This document shows positions 24,805-36,402 of a stretch of 64,000 nucleotides of DNA, one piece after another; the first letter of the stretch is position 1, and the number at the start of each line of letters is the position of its first letter. This stretch comes from Coleophoma eucalyptorum. Its lineage: Eukaryota; Ascomycota; Leotiomycetes; Helotiales; Dermateaceae. The stretch is from contig JALRME010000005.1 in the NCBI GenBank assembly GCA_026120035.1, positions 1,550,001-1,614,000 of the forward strand. Direction: 5' to 3'. A program made the translations under genes and the position numbers. Below the pieces are notes generated by a model that did no database searches, had not been told where the DNA came from, and worked only from the letters and a program-made list of their open reading frames with translations.

Positions 24805-25252
24805 TGAACCCTCCGATGAGTCCTGAATGAGTATGAATATGAAGGAGGAAAGTTGAGGGTGGTGGTTGGGAAAACCTGAGTCTGAGGTTGAGCTCTGATG
24901 GAGACCAAGCAAGCCTGGTGGTCTAAGCTGCCGCATCACCTCATAGCTCATGCGAGCGGCATGTTTTGATGAGACGCTAGCGAGAGATTGCTTATCGGGG
25001 AGGGGAGATTGCGATAAGAGCTTCCACCGCTTTCTTATCTACCGTCACGTGCCAGGATTACCTCATTCCCTCGAGAACCTTCTGCGGATGGCAGAATGCG
25101 ATTATTCACTGCTTTCAAGCGCCACTCAACTCTTGCATTCTGCTTCCACCCTTGTGCGCCTACCTTTACATTTGTTTGTTCTTGTCTTATGGCTTTTCAA
25201 ATTCCTTCTTGACCCTCAGCAACGCACCTTCCCCAGCACAACGCCTGCAACC
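24805..25252. promoter_or_regulatory. bidirectional promoter of the F-box and Ufd1-like genes
   Basis: This 448-bp region separates two divergent start codons, so both 5' regions must lie here. Open frames continue upstream of both chosen ATGs, leaving the exact starts uncertain. No specific site is claimed. Confidence 0.6.
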
Positions 25253-27625
25253 ATGGCTGCAGCAAATCCGGTGTGGTCGAATACCTACGCCGTTGCCCCG
25301 CGAAGTAGCAAAACTCTCCCTGGTGACAAGATTCTCCTACCGCAGTCAGCCCTCGAACAGCTACTGGCAGCATGTACCGTCACTAGCACTGGCACAAGTC
25401 GCCCAAATCAAGCCTTCGACCCTTTCAATCCCTACTCTCTTGCGGCTGCAAGAGCAGAGCAGTCACAATGGCGCGACACGCAGCAGCAGCTGCCGCATCC
25501 TTTGACCTTTCGGTTGGTTAATGCCAAGAATGGGAATGTCGTACATGCAGGCATACGAGAATTTTCTGCAGATGAAGGCGAGGTGGGATTGAGTCCTTTT
25601 CTCATGGAGGCATTGGGTGTAAAGGAAACAGAGCGTGCGGTCAAGCTTGAGACAGCGCAAGGAGAAAGTACCGGGTCACCAGCGGCACCTATCGATCTCA
25701 CGGATCAACAGGACGAAGTTGTTGATCTGACAAAGGATGATGATGAGACCGCGCGCATAACGGTTCATGCGAAGCAGCTTCCAAAGGGCACGTATGTGAG
25801 GCTAAGACCTCTGGAAGCTGGCTATAACCCTGATGACTGGAAATCGTTACTGGAAAGACATTTACGAGAGAATTTTACAACCCTGACCAACGGAGAGATG
25901 TTGACGGTCAAAGGACCTAAATCAGAAGAGTTCCGCTTCCTCATTGACAAGTTTCTCCCGGAAGGAGATGGTATTTGTGTAGTGGATACAGACTTGGAGG
26001 TCGACATTGAGGCATTAAACGAGGAGCAAGCAAGAGAAACGCTCAAGCAGATAATGTCAAAGGCACAGAAGGCACCGGGCACTACTGATGGAAGCTCTAT
26101 TGGTGGGGATCTAAATATTTGGAAGCCCTCAAGTGGACAGATAGCAGAAGGTGATTATGTGGATTATCAACTTTCTTCTTGGGATCGAGCGCAAAGTATC
26201 GAATTTAGTCTGCAAACTGAAGACAACGAGGATGTCGATTTGTTTATCAACCCCTTCTCATCCCACCAGCGAGCAAAACCACGGGAAGATGAACACGTCT
26301 TTGGCGATTTCAGCAATAATGCTTCGAAGAAGATTTCAATTCAACCAACAAACATCGAGCTGGAGGGAGCAGAATCACTCTTGGTGTCTCTTCATGCAGC
26401 GAAATCCGATGTTGTGAAAGGCCCTATAAAGTATGTGTTGAGCGTGAAGTCGGTATCAATGCAAGACTCAGGGTTATCAAGTAATCCTGTGGCAATTGAT
26501 GAGGACACAGCGATGCATGGGCCTGATGAAGAACAGTGTAAAAATTGCCATCAATGGGTTCCGAAACGGACCATGATGTTACACGAAAACTTTTGCTTGC
26601 GAAATAATATACTCTGTCCACATTGTGAGGGTGTGTTTAAGAAGAATTCGGAGGAATGGGAACACCACTGGCATTGTCCTTATGACTCTGAATTTGGCAA
26701 CACTCCTGGAAGGTACGCAGCCTTTTTTTATTGCTGCAAGTTTTTACACACTAACTCTATAAACAGCAAGGCTAAGCACGACGACGTTTCTCACAATGCG
26801 CGAACATGCCCAAACTGCCCTTATGAAGCCGCTAATCTTAGAGATCTCGCAGCTCATCGGACTTCTGTCTGTCCTGGAAAGATTATCCTCTGTCAATTTT
26901 GTCATCTCGAAGTTCCTCAGGAAGGCGATCCATTCGACCCATCGCCAGAAGCTCTTATCAGTGGTCTAACAGCTCATGAGCTTGCGGATGGCGCTCGAAC
27001 CACTGAATGTCACCTTTGCTCCAAGATCATTCGTTTACGAGACATGGCCACCCATTTGAAGCATCATGAGCTTGAGAAGTCTGGGCGATCACGGCCAGCT
27101 ATTTGTCGCAATGTGAATTGTGGTAGAACTCTCGAAGGCGTTGGAAAGAATGGAGAAGTGGGCGCTGGAATCCGAATGGGACAAGGCCCAGGAAACGATC
27201 TTGGCCTCTGTAGTATCTGTTTTGGCCCTCTCTACGTCAGCATGCACGACCCTGAAGGGAAGGCAATGAAACGTCGAGTTGAGCGCCGTTATTTGAGTCA
27301 GATGATCCAAGGCTGTGGCAAAGCTTGGTGTACCAACCTATATTGCAAAACAGCGAAAGCCAAGACGGAAAAAGGAATAGCAGCTCCAAGTACGAAAGAG
27401 GCATTGCCACTTGTGCAGCCTTTGATGGCAACTTTGAGCGACAGACAAGCTGAGATGTATTTCTGTACTGATGAAGGCAGCCAGAAGAGAAGAAAGTTGG
27501 CGGAGTTGTTAGCCGCGGAGAAGATTTACGACTTGGAATGGTGTGTAGCTGCTCTTGAAGCAGAGGCCGGAAACCTAGATGGTGCTAGACAATGGTTGCA
27601 AAATTGGGCGCCGAAGATGAAGTGA
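25253..27625 (+). CDS. Ufd1-like protein with C-terminal zinc fingers
   Basis: Two exons (25253-26712, 26767-27625) encode 772 residues; the 54-bp intron is a multiple of three. The N-terminal half resembles the Ufd1 substrate-recruiting double-psi barrel region (GDKILLPQSALEQLLAA ... LTFRLVNAKNGNVVHAGIREFS ... LKQLPKGTYVRLRPLEAGY). In yeast, Ufd1 works with Npl4 and Cdc48 to extract ubiquitylated proteins. The C-terminal half has TRAF-type zinc-finger pairs: CKNCHQW, CLRNNILCPHC, CPNCPYEA, CQFCHLEV and CHLCSKIIR with spaced His. This long form with zinc fingers is typical of filamentous fungi and distinct from short Ufd1. The start MAAANPVWSNTY at 25253 was preferred over the ATG at 24950 because the preceding 101 codons look like leader sequence. 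Confidence 0.85.
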   Translation: MAAANPVWSNTYAVAPRSSKTLPGDKILLPQSALEQLLAACTVTSTGTSRPNQAFDPFNPYSLAAARAEQSQWRDTQQQLPHPLTFRLVNAKNGNVVHAGIREFSADEGEVGLSPFLMEALGVKETERAVKLETAQGESTGSPAAPIDLTDQQDEVVDLTKDDDETARITVHAKQLPKGTYVRLRPLEAGYNPDDWKSLLERHLRENFTTLTNGEMLTVKGPKSEEFRFLIDKFLPEGDGICVVDTDLEVDIEALNEEQARETLKQIMSKAQKAPGTTDGSSIGGDLNIWKPSSGQIAEGDYVDYQLSSWDRAQSIEFSLQTEDNEDVDLFINPFSSHQRAKPREDEHVFGDFSNNASKKISIQPTNIELEGAESLLVSLHAAKSDVVKGPIKYVLSVKSVSMQDSGLSSNPVAIDEDTAMHGPDEEQCKNCHQWVPKRTMMLHENFCLRNNILCPHCEGVFKKNSEEWEHHWHCPYDSEFGNTPGRYAAFFYCCKFLHTNSINSKAKHDDVSHNARTCPNCPYEAANLRDLAAHRTSVCPGKIILCQFCHLEVPQEGDPFDPSPEALISGLTAHELADGARTTECHLCSKIIRLRDMATHLKHHELEKSGRSRPAICRNVNCGRTLEGVGKNGEVGAGIRMGQGPGNDLGLCSICFGPLYVSMHDPEGKAMKRRVERRYLSQMIQGCGKAWCTNLYCKTAKAKTEKGIAAPSTKEALPLVQPLMATLSDRQAEMYFCTDEGSQKRRKLAELLAAEKIYDLEWCVAALEAEAGNLDGARQWLQNWAPKMK

Positions 27626-28320
27626 CGGTAGAGTGGGTTTTATTTAAAGGTATGGCTATATTAGGGCATCAGATTTGGGAGTTTTACAGGTTTATGGTTC
27701 TTGCATAGCGTGGATTGCTTTCATGGAGATGATACCATAGAGTGTGAATGGGGTTAGACCAAGTAGAAAGTCAAGCTTTAAAAACACTTCAAATGATCTT
27801 GGTTTTCATCATGTTACAACTATCCTTGCTCATCTTACTGTGAGAGTGCACATTTGTGAGCTGTCAACATCAACGACTAACGGCATGGAAGAACGTATAA
27901 AGGGGTGGATGAATGTGTAGCCGATTGGGGTAGCTTTATTCCGGTCTGGCAAAACCCATATATTGGATCAAGACAATCGACATCTCCTACCAAGAAACAC
28001 CTTCAAAAAGTACTATGCATTTACTACCTAGCCATGAATTTTTTCTCTGATATATTACAGTATAACTTACGTCATGTTGTCTTCTTATTGGATAGCATAA
28101 TAGTACTTTTTTTTGTATAGGTGCGTGGCGTGCAGCTGCCTTGCATACTAACTGCAAAGAGCTAACATCAAGTGTTTATTGGTCTATTATCATTCAGTCA
28201 AAATAGTGCTTTTTGAATGTTGCATATTGCCAGCCTCAGCAGATTCAGCCGTCCTCAGATTATAAGAGCCGTCTCGCCATAGCATTTTAAGTTAATCTAT
28301 CATCAACTAACAAGTTAGCC
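27626..28320. other. intergenic region
   Basis: It holds the 3' region of the Ufd1-like gene and upstream sequence of the Clr5 gene. It is AT-rich around 28010-28130. No gene is seen. Confidence 0.55.
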
Positions 28321-28782
28321 ATGGATCAGAGACTATTGTTCTTCACCGTCGGCCAGGGTGTCATGACATATGGAGAAAATCAGGCCACGCAACAATTTTT
28401 AATCGACCCTCTCCCAACAAACTCAAGTCCCAAGGAGCAATCAACTATGAGGACAGAAATAGCTGTCAATGCAGACCAGGGAACAAAGGAGCCAACTATC
28501 GCTAAGTCAAAACGTGCACGTAAGTCTTCAACTATGTCTGCTGTGAAGTGGGCCCTTGCAAAGACCGTATTAAGCAGCTCTATGTCGACGAAGGCAAGCC
28601 TTATAAAGTTGTCTGTGATGCAATAAACAGGGAGTTCGAGCTAAATGCAAGGTAAGCCGCTTCATATGTTTCGTTCAAAGTATAATTGCTATAGTTGGAC
28701 AATATATTTTCGAAATCCGAGTTTGTTCTACAGCAATACTAAAAAGAGCGGCGGGTTGCCTATGCCCGCTGTGTTTAAGTAG
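28321..28782 (+). CDS. small Clr5-domain protein, possibly a gene remnant
   Basis: A model with exons 28321-28519, 28549-28651 and 28734-28782 gives 116 residues in frame. The centre matches the fungal Clr5 domain (CKDRIKQLYVDEGKPYKVVC, then DAINREFELNA), a ~50-residue helical domain at the N-terminus of many ascomycete proteins. The first intron would be only 29 nt, below the usual minimum. The protein ends soon after the domain instead of continuing into a long C-terminus. It may therefore be a truncated remnant. The function is unknown; Clr5 domains are thought to be regulatory. Confidence 0.5.
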
Positions 28783-29292
28783 TAAACAGTACCTTCAATC
28801 ACGTGCGCTACTGAATGCCCAGAGTGGCTGGAAACAGGGCTTGAACTTCTTGCGCACCATCCATGTGCCAAATACAGCGACAGAAGGCAGTTTGAACCCC
28901 CATTACGAATTTTCCAAATACGTGATATGACGAGCGGAAGTCCATTGACGTAGCAATCCTTCCATCGACTTGGAATGGAAGCCTGGGGTGGCTTATGTCT
29001 AAATGGTTCTGCATAAGCATCCGCCCTAACATACTCCGGACACCGTCCAGCTGAAAGTCAAGCCATGCAACCATGACCCCTCATTTGTCCATCAGACAAG
29101 GCGCTCCCGCTTCACTTCCCTTACCTGACGTGATACCACCGAATCTAGCATGACCATCCATAAAAGAGGCTGTGGCTGAGTCTGACCGCCCTATTTAAGA
29201 TGTTGTAATGGAAGCATCTTCGGATTTGCTCCAGGCTTAATAGTCAAACGGAACAATTAAGGATTACACGTCTCAATGGCCTGTTGCTGGAG
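28783..29292. other. intergenic region
   Basis: No gene is visible. An 88-codon minus ORF (28808-29074) has no recognisable domain. Confidence 0.5.
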
Positions 29293-32200
29293 ATGGACCC
29301 CCAGTCGACAGATTTCGAATGGTTAGCTGACCTTCACAAATGTAAGTATTAGCTTCGTAGAATATCACTCCAAGGCTTACGAGTACCACAAGCCCAATGC
29401 TTTACAACATGTGATCTTTCCAAACCGGCCAAGTCTACAGATTTCGGCGCTGATGGTTATACGGCATCACTCACAAATTGGCACGAACTTTTGCAAATTA
29501 CCGCCCCGGATGATGTATGCGGCCTCGTCTTTGTTAGAGGTAACTTTCCCAACACACCAGACTCTGTCTTGGCTCGAGCTCAGAGGCGCAATGATGCTGG
29601 AAGTAAAGGCACTTTCGGCATACGAATAGCACCTGCTCAAGATGGTTTTGATCTTGAACTTGGAGAGAAGACAGCCCACGGTCTTGTAAATTTTCGTTGG
29701 CCTTATAGCCAATATGAGCTGAAACGGAAAGATGGTGTATGGGATGGCCGTGATGGAACCTATGAACAGATCTCTTTCGTCAGGAGTGGTTCTGTTTTCC
29801 AAATAACACGCATCAAATGGGGTGGCGGAACATCCTTGAGTGACTATGATTCTTCTTCTAATGTCTCAGAGACGAAGAAAATCAAGCTCCAGACTGGTGG
29901 GATTCTCCAGTTTGGATGTCCCTGCTCTAATGGTGGACGTTCAAACCCAGATACCTTCATAGTCAACTCTGTTGAAGGACACGGACTTAGCTGTGTCAGT
30001 AAAAGGTATGAGAAGCTCTTGAAAATGCAAGTCATCATCAACGGTAAATCCATGGCTCTCGATGTTCCATCGCAGACTGTACAGAGTAGTACTATACGTC
30101 CAACTCAGATCGATCTTACAGCTATACATGATGTGGAGCTCACCCTTGGAGAACCAACAATTATAATCACGGCGTATTCGTTGTTGGATAGTAACGAGGA
30201 GGTAAATTTCGATTCTAGCTTCTTCGAGACACTTGACGACGACCTAGGGATTCGTACGTCATCGATCCATATGACGGATCGATTATGGACAGGACTATGC
30301 TCTACGAATTATGAAGCAGGTGAGGCTGTGGAATTCTGTGTCATTGGCCGATGTGTAGAGCAGATACTTTGTGTTACTTCTATGCCTTTCAAGCCCAGTC
30401 GGCAGGAGGAAGAAGTTCAAAATTCAGGTTCACTTTACAAAATAGCTGAGACAACACTCGTCCACAATATCATAACGCCACAATATGTCGATATACAAAG
30501 TTGCTTGTAAGTAGTTACTTCTATAAACCTTAAGCGCTAACATTGTTCTAGCTTTCAACTACGCCTCCTTATCAAGGTCCACGGATTTATAGCTACACGT
30601 TATCTTGAGCCAGACCTCCTAGAAGGGTTCCAACCACTGGACAACATTAGATCTACCTATCTCACGAAAATCCAAAACTGTATTAAATCAGTCCTGACGT
30701 GGCTTGTTAACACGGATCTCAAACCAGGAAGATTGCTGTTAGCCATAAAGTCAGAAGATGGTACGGAAGGATTAGAAGCAAGGCCATCTGAGCGGCTTGA
30801 TCAATGTGAAAAAGATCGCGTGAAGATGAACATTGACCGCTCATATAACCAAGCTTGCTATGCAACACTAGCAGTGTGGTACGCAATGAAGTACTGTCCA
30901 GAGGCAACAGACGAGATATTCATGACGGACGTTCTTCTCCCGAAATTAAGGCGGGCGTTTGAATCAGTGCAAAAGCGTGCATCGAAGAATAAGGAACCAA
31001 CCCCCAAGAATGACGTTCTCCAATGGTTTCACCTTAGTTGTCTGATAATGATTTGTGGAGCGCCGTTTCGAAAGAATGAGAATGGCGACCCCTTAGATGG
31101 GTTTTCTTGCTCAGGATTGGAAAGAACAGAAGTAACAAGAACACAACAAAGGTTCGAGAAGTATGTAGCTCGACTGAAGACAAGTACATCGGATCCTTAC
31201 ACCGCTGAGCATGAAGAGGTAGACCGACTTCTACTTTCTGGCGGAGAGGAATTGGGGTTTGAGGGCTTGGAAACTCCATATTCTGCAGGCCTAGCCATTG
31301 CTAGAGCTTCCCACGTACGGAAGAAGCTTGTAGAGCGAACACGCACAACACGATTCAACCCTGGTCCCAAGATTTGGAAGGGCTATCGGCCGGTTTCAAA
31401 TGGGCCTTGGGAATTGCTGTGCTTGAATCACCAAAGCTTTCTACGCGTTACAGACGTATCCGATGTCAGGCAAAGTAGAGATAGACTCTTTGCTTTTATG
31501 CTTTCCGATTATTCATTTATGACTTCTTGGGATCGTGCTGATAGTGATATGGTTGGAAAGTGGTGGGACATTGAACCCACGTCCGTCATCTGTGCAACAC
31601 TCCTTGACTTGAAACTCGAGGGTAAGTGAAACATCTTTCTTTGCTATAGTTATTATAAATAATAGCTGTTCTATAGGCAAATTGATGTCGGCGATATCAC
31701 AGACTGCAGCGGATGGAATAAGTCAGTCTTTGCATATACAGGAAATGGGAAATCGGAACATAACCGATGCGAAAAATGACTTCTCTGGAGAAGAATCTTT
31801 GCGGGATCTCCTATTACAAATTCAACGGGCACAAGAAGAGTCTAGCAAACAGCACTTACAACAAATCAAACAAGTTCTTGCACAAAGGACTGTAGGAGCA
31901 GACCCGGCGATTAGGGTATTCGATTGGATGGCTTCCAAGCCTGCTGAACATTTTCATTCTGTAGGTTACTTACATGGCTGGAACAGAAACTTGATTGACA
32001 CTATTAGCACTGGATCGTGCAGTCGCTAGATGATACCCCGGAGATTTATAAAGCAAAGAGTATTAATGATTTACCATTACGATTGGACATCAATCGATAT
32101 TTAGGGAGCCGTAAGAAGCTCCAAACAGCAAATCTTGAGGAGTATACCTCCACAAACATACGCTCTAGAGTAAGTCCTTTGGATGTGTCGCGTGTGAGCA

Positions 32201-33984
32201 CATTTGGCTTTCGCTTGAAAGATTTTGTGTTCACTATCAAACGCGTTTCTATCCAGTCTCACACCACAGGTCTCAAGTTGAGAGGTTCGAATGACAGGCA
32301 TAACTCAACACATGGTAGAAGGTCTCCAAATTTAGAGCAAATGCCCCGCACATACACTGTTGGTCAACTTGAGTCATATCACACCAAATTACTTGAGACA
32401 CTCAACGACAGCGTAGGTGGAAGACACTTTATTCTTCAAAATCTTACTAAGATATCTGTAGCTTGTTGATCTGGATGAAAAACATCGCATTATGTAAGAG
32501 GGGCTCCTTGGCGATTCTCACATCTTCAAGAATACTAACGTGCTCAGATTCGCCGAGAGGTGTACCCCATGTGTGGTTGAGGCTTTTATGTTTATTTGGC
32601 ATCCAGATTCCTTGGACACAATTGATAGTTATTTTGGAGCGACATCACGGTTCAGCGATGCAAGAGAAGCAACAATATGGATGACTTCTATCACGATATC
32701 TCACTGGAGTATCAGATCCCCATATGAGACCACAAGCGATATTGCACACTTTGATGAAGGTAGAACCAATGGCGACTTCCCTCCGAAAAGCATTGCTATT
32801 CTTAGGGGTACCAGAGGAAAAATTGCTGCGAGCACTTTGGCCACGATGTTGGAGGAAAGATCGTCCTCGTTAGTCATTACAGGAGATCCGTCTGGGTGCT
32901 CATGGATTTGCTCTATCTGGTCATCTCTCACTAATTCAGAAGCGCTTTCAATACCAGTATCGAATCTGGCGCCAATACTTCAAAAGTTCATACATCAGCA
33001 AGCAAGTGGAAGGTGTATGGTGTTTCTTATACTTCTTGGGCATCTCTGTCTTAACCTAGCTGGAGAATATGAAGGGATTCTGTCGCGATTGGATGCGATT
33101 GTAGGGCCTGGGGTAAGTTTATTAATCCAGTTGAAGAGTAATGCTCTAACACAAAAACCAGAAAGAAGTGCTTTTCGAGGGAGTAGAGTGGGGCACAGAG
33201 GCTGTGTCTAGGTTAAAAATGATGCTCTGGGGGTTGGAGGCTCTGCGTGTCTTCGAAGATAGATTGACGGCCTCCTTATCTCAAATTCAGCATGCGCAAG
33301 ATGCTATGGATCGCATTCTCAAGCAGGTAATGTTTATTAGACACTATCAATATTCTACCCTAGTAACCAGATAATTGTAGGAAGCTGCACAACAACACCC
33401 AGATCTCACTCAAGAATATAATAACATTTTGGAACTATTTGAGAAACAATTTGGAGTACTGTCAGATGTTCAAGTCAGGACTCGGTTGAAGATCAGACAA
33501 TATACAGGTTTGAGAGACGGGGTCCGCTCTGTATCCTAGAAGAGAGATTATGGATGCTAACTACCTCTAGACCTCTACCATTACCAATGTCGAAGACAGC
33601 AAAACAACAATAAAACAAGGAAACAACATTAGGATTCTAACATATATCACGATCTGCTATCTACCGCTTGGCTTTGTAACAGCACTGTTCAGTATTAACC
33701 ACGCCTCGTTCATGGACAAAGCCAACAACTTAGTTTTCGCCATCTTGGTTATCGTCTTCGTCATCGCCACGTATGGTCTTGCATTGAGCCTGGAACAGCT
33801 AATTGACTGGATCGAGATTTTGAGAGAGCAGAAGTGGTCAAGATTTGAGAAAAAGGGTGGCCGTGCAAGGGCAGATGTTGATTGGGACGTTTTGGACACT
33901 GGGAACGTGGAAGATAAAACTTGGGTTGAGATTAATGGGAATTTCTTAGGTCTTAGGAGGAGAGCGAGGGTGGAGGAGGTTTAA
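29293..33984 (+). CDS. large protein with C-terminal CorA-like membrane anchor
   Basis: Ten exons join in frame to about 1410 residues: 29293-29341, 29393-30506, 30552-31621, 31677-31960, 32023-32412, 32462-32493, 32548-33112, 33162-33326, 33381-33530 and 33571-33984. The start is MDPQSTDFEWLADLHK. The first ~840 residues show no family I can name. Marks include GYTASLTNWHELLQITAP, NFRWPYSQYELKR and FMTSWDRADSDMVGKWW. From about residue 1100 the layout is that of fungal CorA-like proteins: a long helical stretch (FEDRLTASLSQIQHAQDAMD), then IRILTYITICYLPLGFVTAL at about 1293-1313 and a second helix LVFAILVIVFVIATYGLAL at about 1327-1347. The usual Gly-Met-Asn is replaced by Ser-Ile-Asn, so Mg2+ transport is doubtful. 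The intron 33531-33570 is only 40 bp. Confidence 0.8.
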
Positions 33985-34312
33985 AACGAGTAAATCGCCA
34001 GCCTGAAACGTGGATTCCAAGAGCCTACTGTATTATACTGTGTGAATACCTATTTATCATTACAATGATCAAGCTCGGTGGAGTTGACGAACAAAGGTGG
34101 GGAAAGGCCAGAAGTCGTGGACATAATAATGCCGTATAGAGAGACAGGTAAAAATAAGCGATGGCGCTTAGATAAGATTGCGAGGACTAAAAAGAATGCC
34201 GCCTTCCTAATCATCACCAAAACAAGAGTGGATACATCATCAAGGCAGGTTGTGGAACTACATTCTTGAGCCATACCAGTATCAAAAATTAATGCGCCAT
34301 TTAGAACCCTAT
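33985..34312. other. short intergenic region between the CorA-like gene and the Zn2Cys6 regulator
   Basis: It contains no gene; it is the 3' region of one gene and the promoter of the next. Confidence 0.5.
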
Positions 34313-36402
34313 ATGTCTTTACCAACCCTCCCCGCCAGCAAACGTAAACAACCTTGCTCTGAAGGAGAGGCTGCTCCTTCGAAGCGCAAGATCAGGTCTT
34401 GTGATACATGTCGAAGGCTGAAAACCCGCTGCGAATCGGGTCTGGGTCTAGACGGCGGAGCTGCTTGTCATCGTTGCGGCATCTTGAAGCTTGAATGTTC
34501 TCTTGACACCTTTGAACCTTACCGTGCCAAAGGCCAACATGGCGAAAGTGAAGAGACGCAAGAAGGCCAACCCCACGAATGTCTCAATTGTAACGAACGG
34601 TAAGCCATGAGGGTATATTATAGTTTAAACCATTCTAACGGGCCCCAGTCTCCTTGCGTTGGAGACCTCACTTGCTGAGGTGCGATCTTCCTTGGACGCC
34701 ATTCTTCGCACCTCAGCTCCAGTCAGTAGCCCTGCAGCTAGCAGGGTGAAGGATCTGGAGACCCACGATTCTGTCTGCACGCCGCCCAAAAGTGTACATC
34801 AGAATGGACCTCTGGTTGCCGACCATAATTCTCGTACCGCTCCTGCGAGTTTGATTCGTGATATGAAGCACTACATTCTCGGAGCAGAGAAAGAGACACA
34901 GAAGGACGCATCAGAAGACATCATCTCGAAAGGCATCGTTACAGAAGAGATGGCACATACCCTTCTTGCCGCGTAAGCCCTTTCATTAACTTATATATGA
35001 CGATGCTGATAATTTTTAGATTCTCACAAATTTCAAAGCGTTGGCTGTTCATGAAATCAAACGTCGCCAGCACCATAGCACTTCGCCAGACGTCACCGCT
35101 CCTATTTGCCAGCTGTGTACTTGCTGGTCTGCAAATCAATCCTAGTCAGCACGTGAAGCTCCATCACGAACTTTATCAGCATGTTAGTGGTCTTCTGAGT
35201 AAATCGATGCTCGTCTCACCATTACCTCTCGAAGCCATACAGGCAATGCTTATCTTTTCAATGTGGAATCTTGCTCCGGATAATGATACCTCCAATGTCG
35301 ATACTTGGCTACTAAGTGGCATCACAGGAATGCAAGGGAGTTTGGCTATTAATTTCGAGCAGCTTCTTAAGCCAACCGCAGAAGGTTGCAATGTTAAAGC
35401 ACGGGAGACCCTTCGGTCTTGGAACTTAATATGTCTGTGTCACTTGCAGTGAGTACCGGCCTTAATTTTCTTAGAGCTCTGGTTGCTAAACTGTTCCAGA
35501 TTCTCAGTTGGCACAGGGCGACCCCCAGTCATATCAAGGCAATACCTCAATCAGTGCTCGAATATTCTTCGCTTCCCATCTTATGACTCAAGAGATCAAA
35601 TGGTAGCTGCAGGAGTTGAATTATATGACACTTTGTGTACCCTCACAAACTCTGATACCGTACAAACAGACAGTCTTGTGTGGGAAGAAATTGATAATTG
35701 GAAACGTGAACGTGGCCAATTCTTTGGTAGGAGCTGCCCATTCAGTATTTTCCATCAAGAACTCTAACACATTCTGCAGAACTCGATTCTACCAAGCCAC
35801 TTCGCTTTGCGTACTCCTGTGCGTACCTTATTCTTGCCCGACGAACTCTTAAATACCTAAGTGACGACTCTCTGACAAAAGGTCAAACGCAAGCATCCAA
35901 TACAACTGATCTTGATCCTTCGCACTTCTTTATGCTTGCAATCGAACATGCACATCGAATTCTTCATTTGTTCCTTGCAATGTCCGGTCTAACAGCTCTA
36001 GTGAGGCCTGCGTATGAAGTACTTTTGTGTTCATTTGCCATGGTCACACTTTCAGAATTTGCTATATACTTGGAAGACGTTGATGCGACACTGGCACTGA
36101 TGGAAAGGACGAGCCAACATGTGCCACTTGGAGGCAAAGCAGAGCCAGTCAGTAAATGGGCGTTGGGTGTCATGAAGAAATATGTCTTCGATAGCAAGAA
36201 AAATAGGGGAAATGACTTTGACGAGAGACAACGATTCCTACTGGCCCCTGGGCAAGACTCCGCTGGCTTTGGCGGTGGTATTCCAAGTCCGAACGTTACT
36301 GGAAGCATTCTGCCAGATAGTTTTGATGCAAGTCAGTGGGGCGCAGAGGGCTTGATGTATCAAGATTTCCCCTCCCTGGAAGAAATGTTCCTCGGCAATT
36401 GA
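34313..36402 (+). CDS. Zn2Cys6 transcription factor next to CYP53
   Basis: Exons 34313-34599, 34649-34972, 35020-35448, 35500-35726 and 35780-36402 encode 629 residues. The zinc cluster is Cys30-x2-Cys33-x6-Cys40-x11-Cys52-x2-Cys55-x6-Cys62, with a longer central loop than usual, preceded by a basic SKRKIRS. The middle region (ALRQTSPLLFASCVLAGLQ ... WLLSGITGMQGSLAINFEQ) resembles the regulatory region of LEU3/WAR1/PrtT-like activators. The C-terminus is acidic (GLMYQDFPSLEEMFLGN), a likely activation tail. Its stop codon is 400 bp upstream of a benzoate hydroxylase gene on the same strand, so it is a candidate regulator of that gene. The start at 34313 (MSLPTLPASKRK) was chosen because homologues often begin this way; ATGs at 34250 and 34292 are alternatives. 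Confidence 0.88.

Noticed and set aside
24950..25252. N-terminal extension of the Ufd1-like protein
   Set aside because: The extra 101 residues look like leader sequence and overlap the divergent promoter; the family starts near 25253.
28808..29074. 88-codon minus ORF
   Set aside because: No recognisable domain and no neighbouring exons in a compatible phase.
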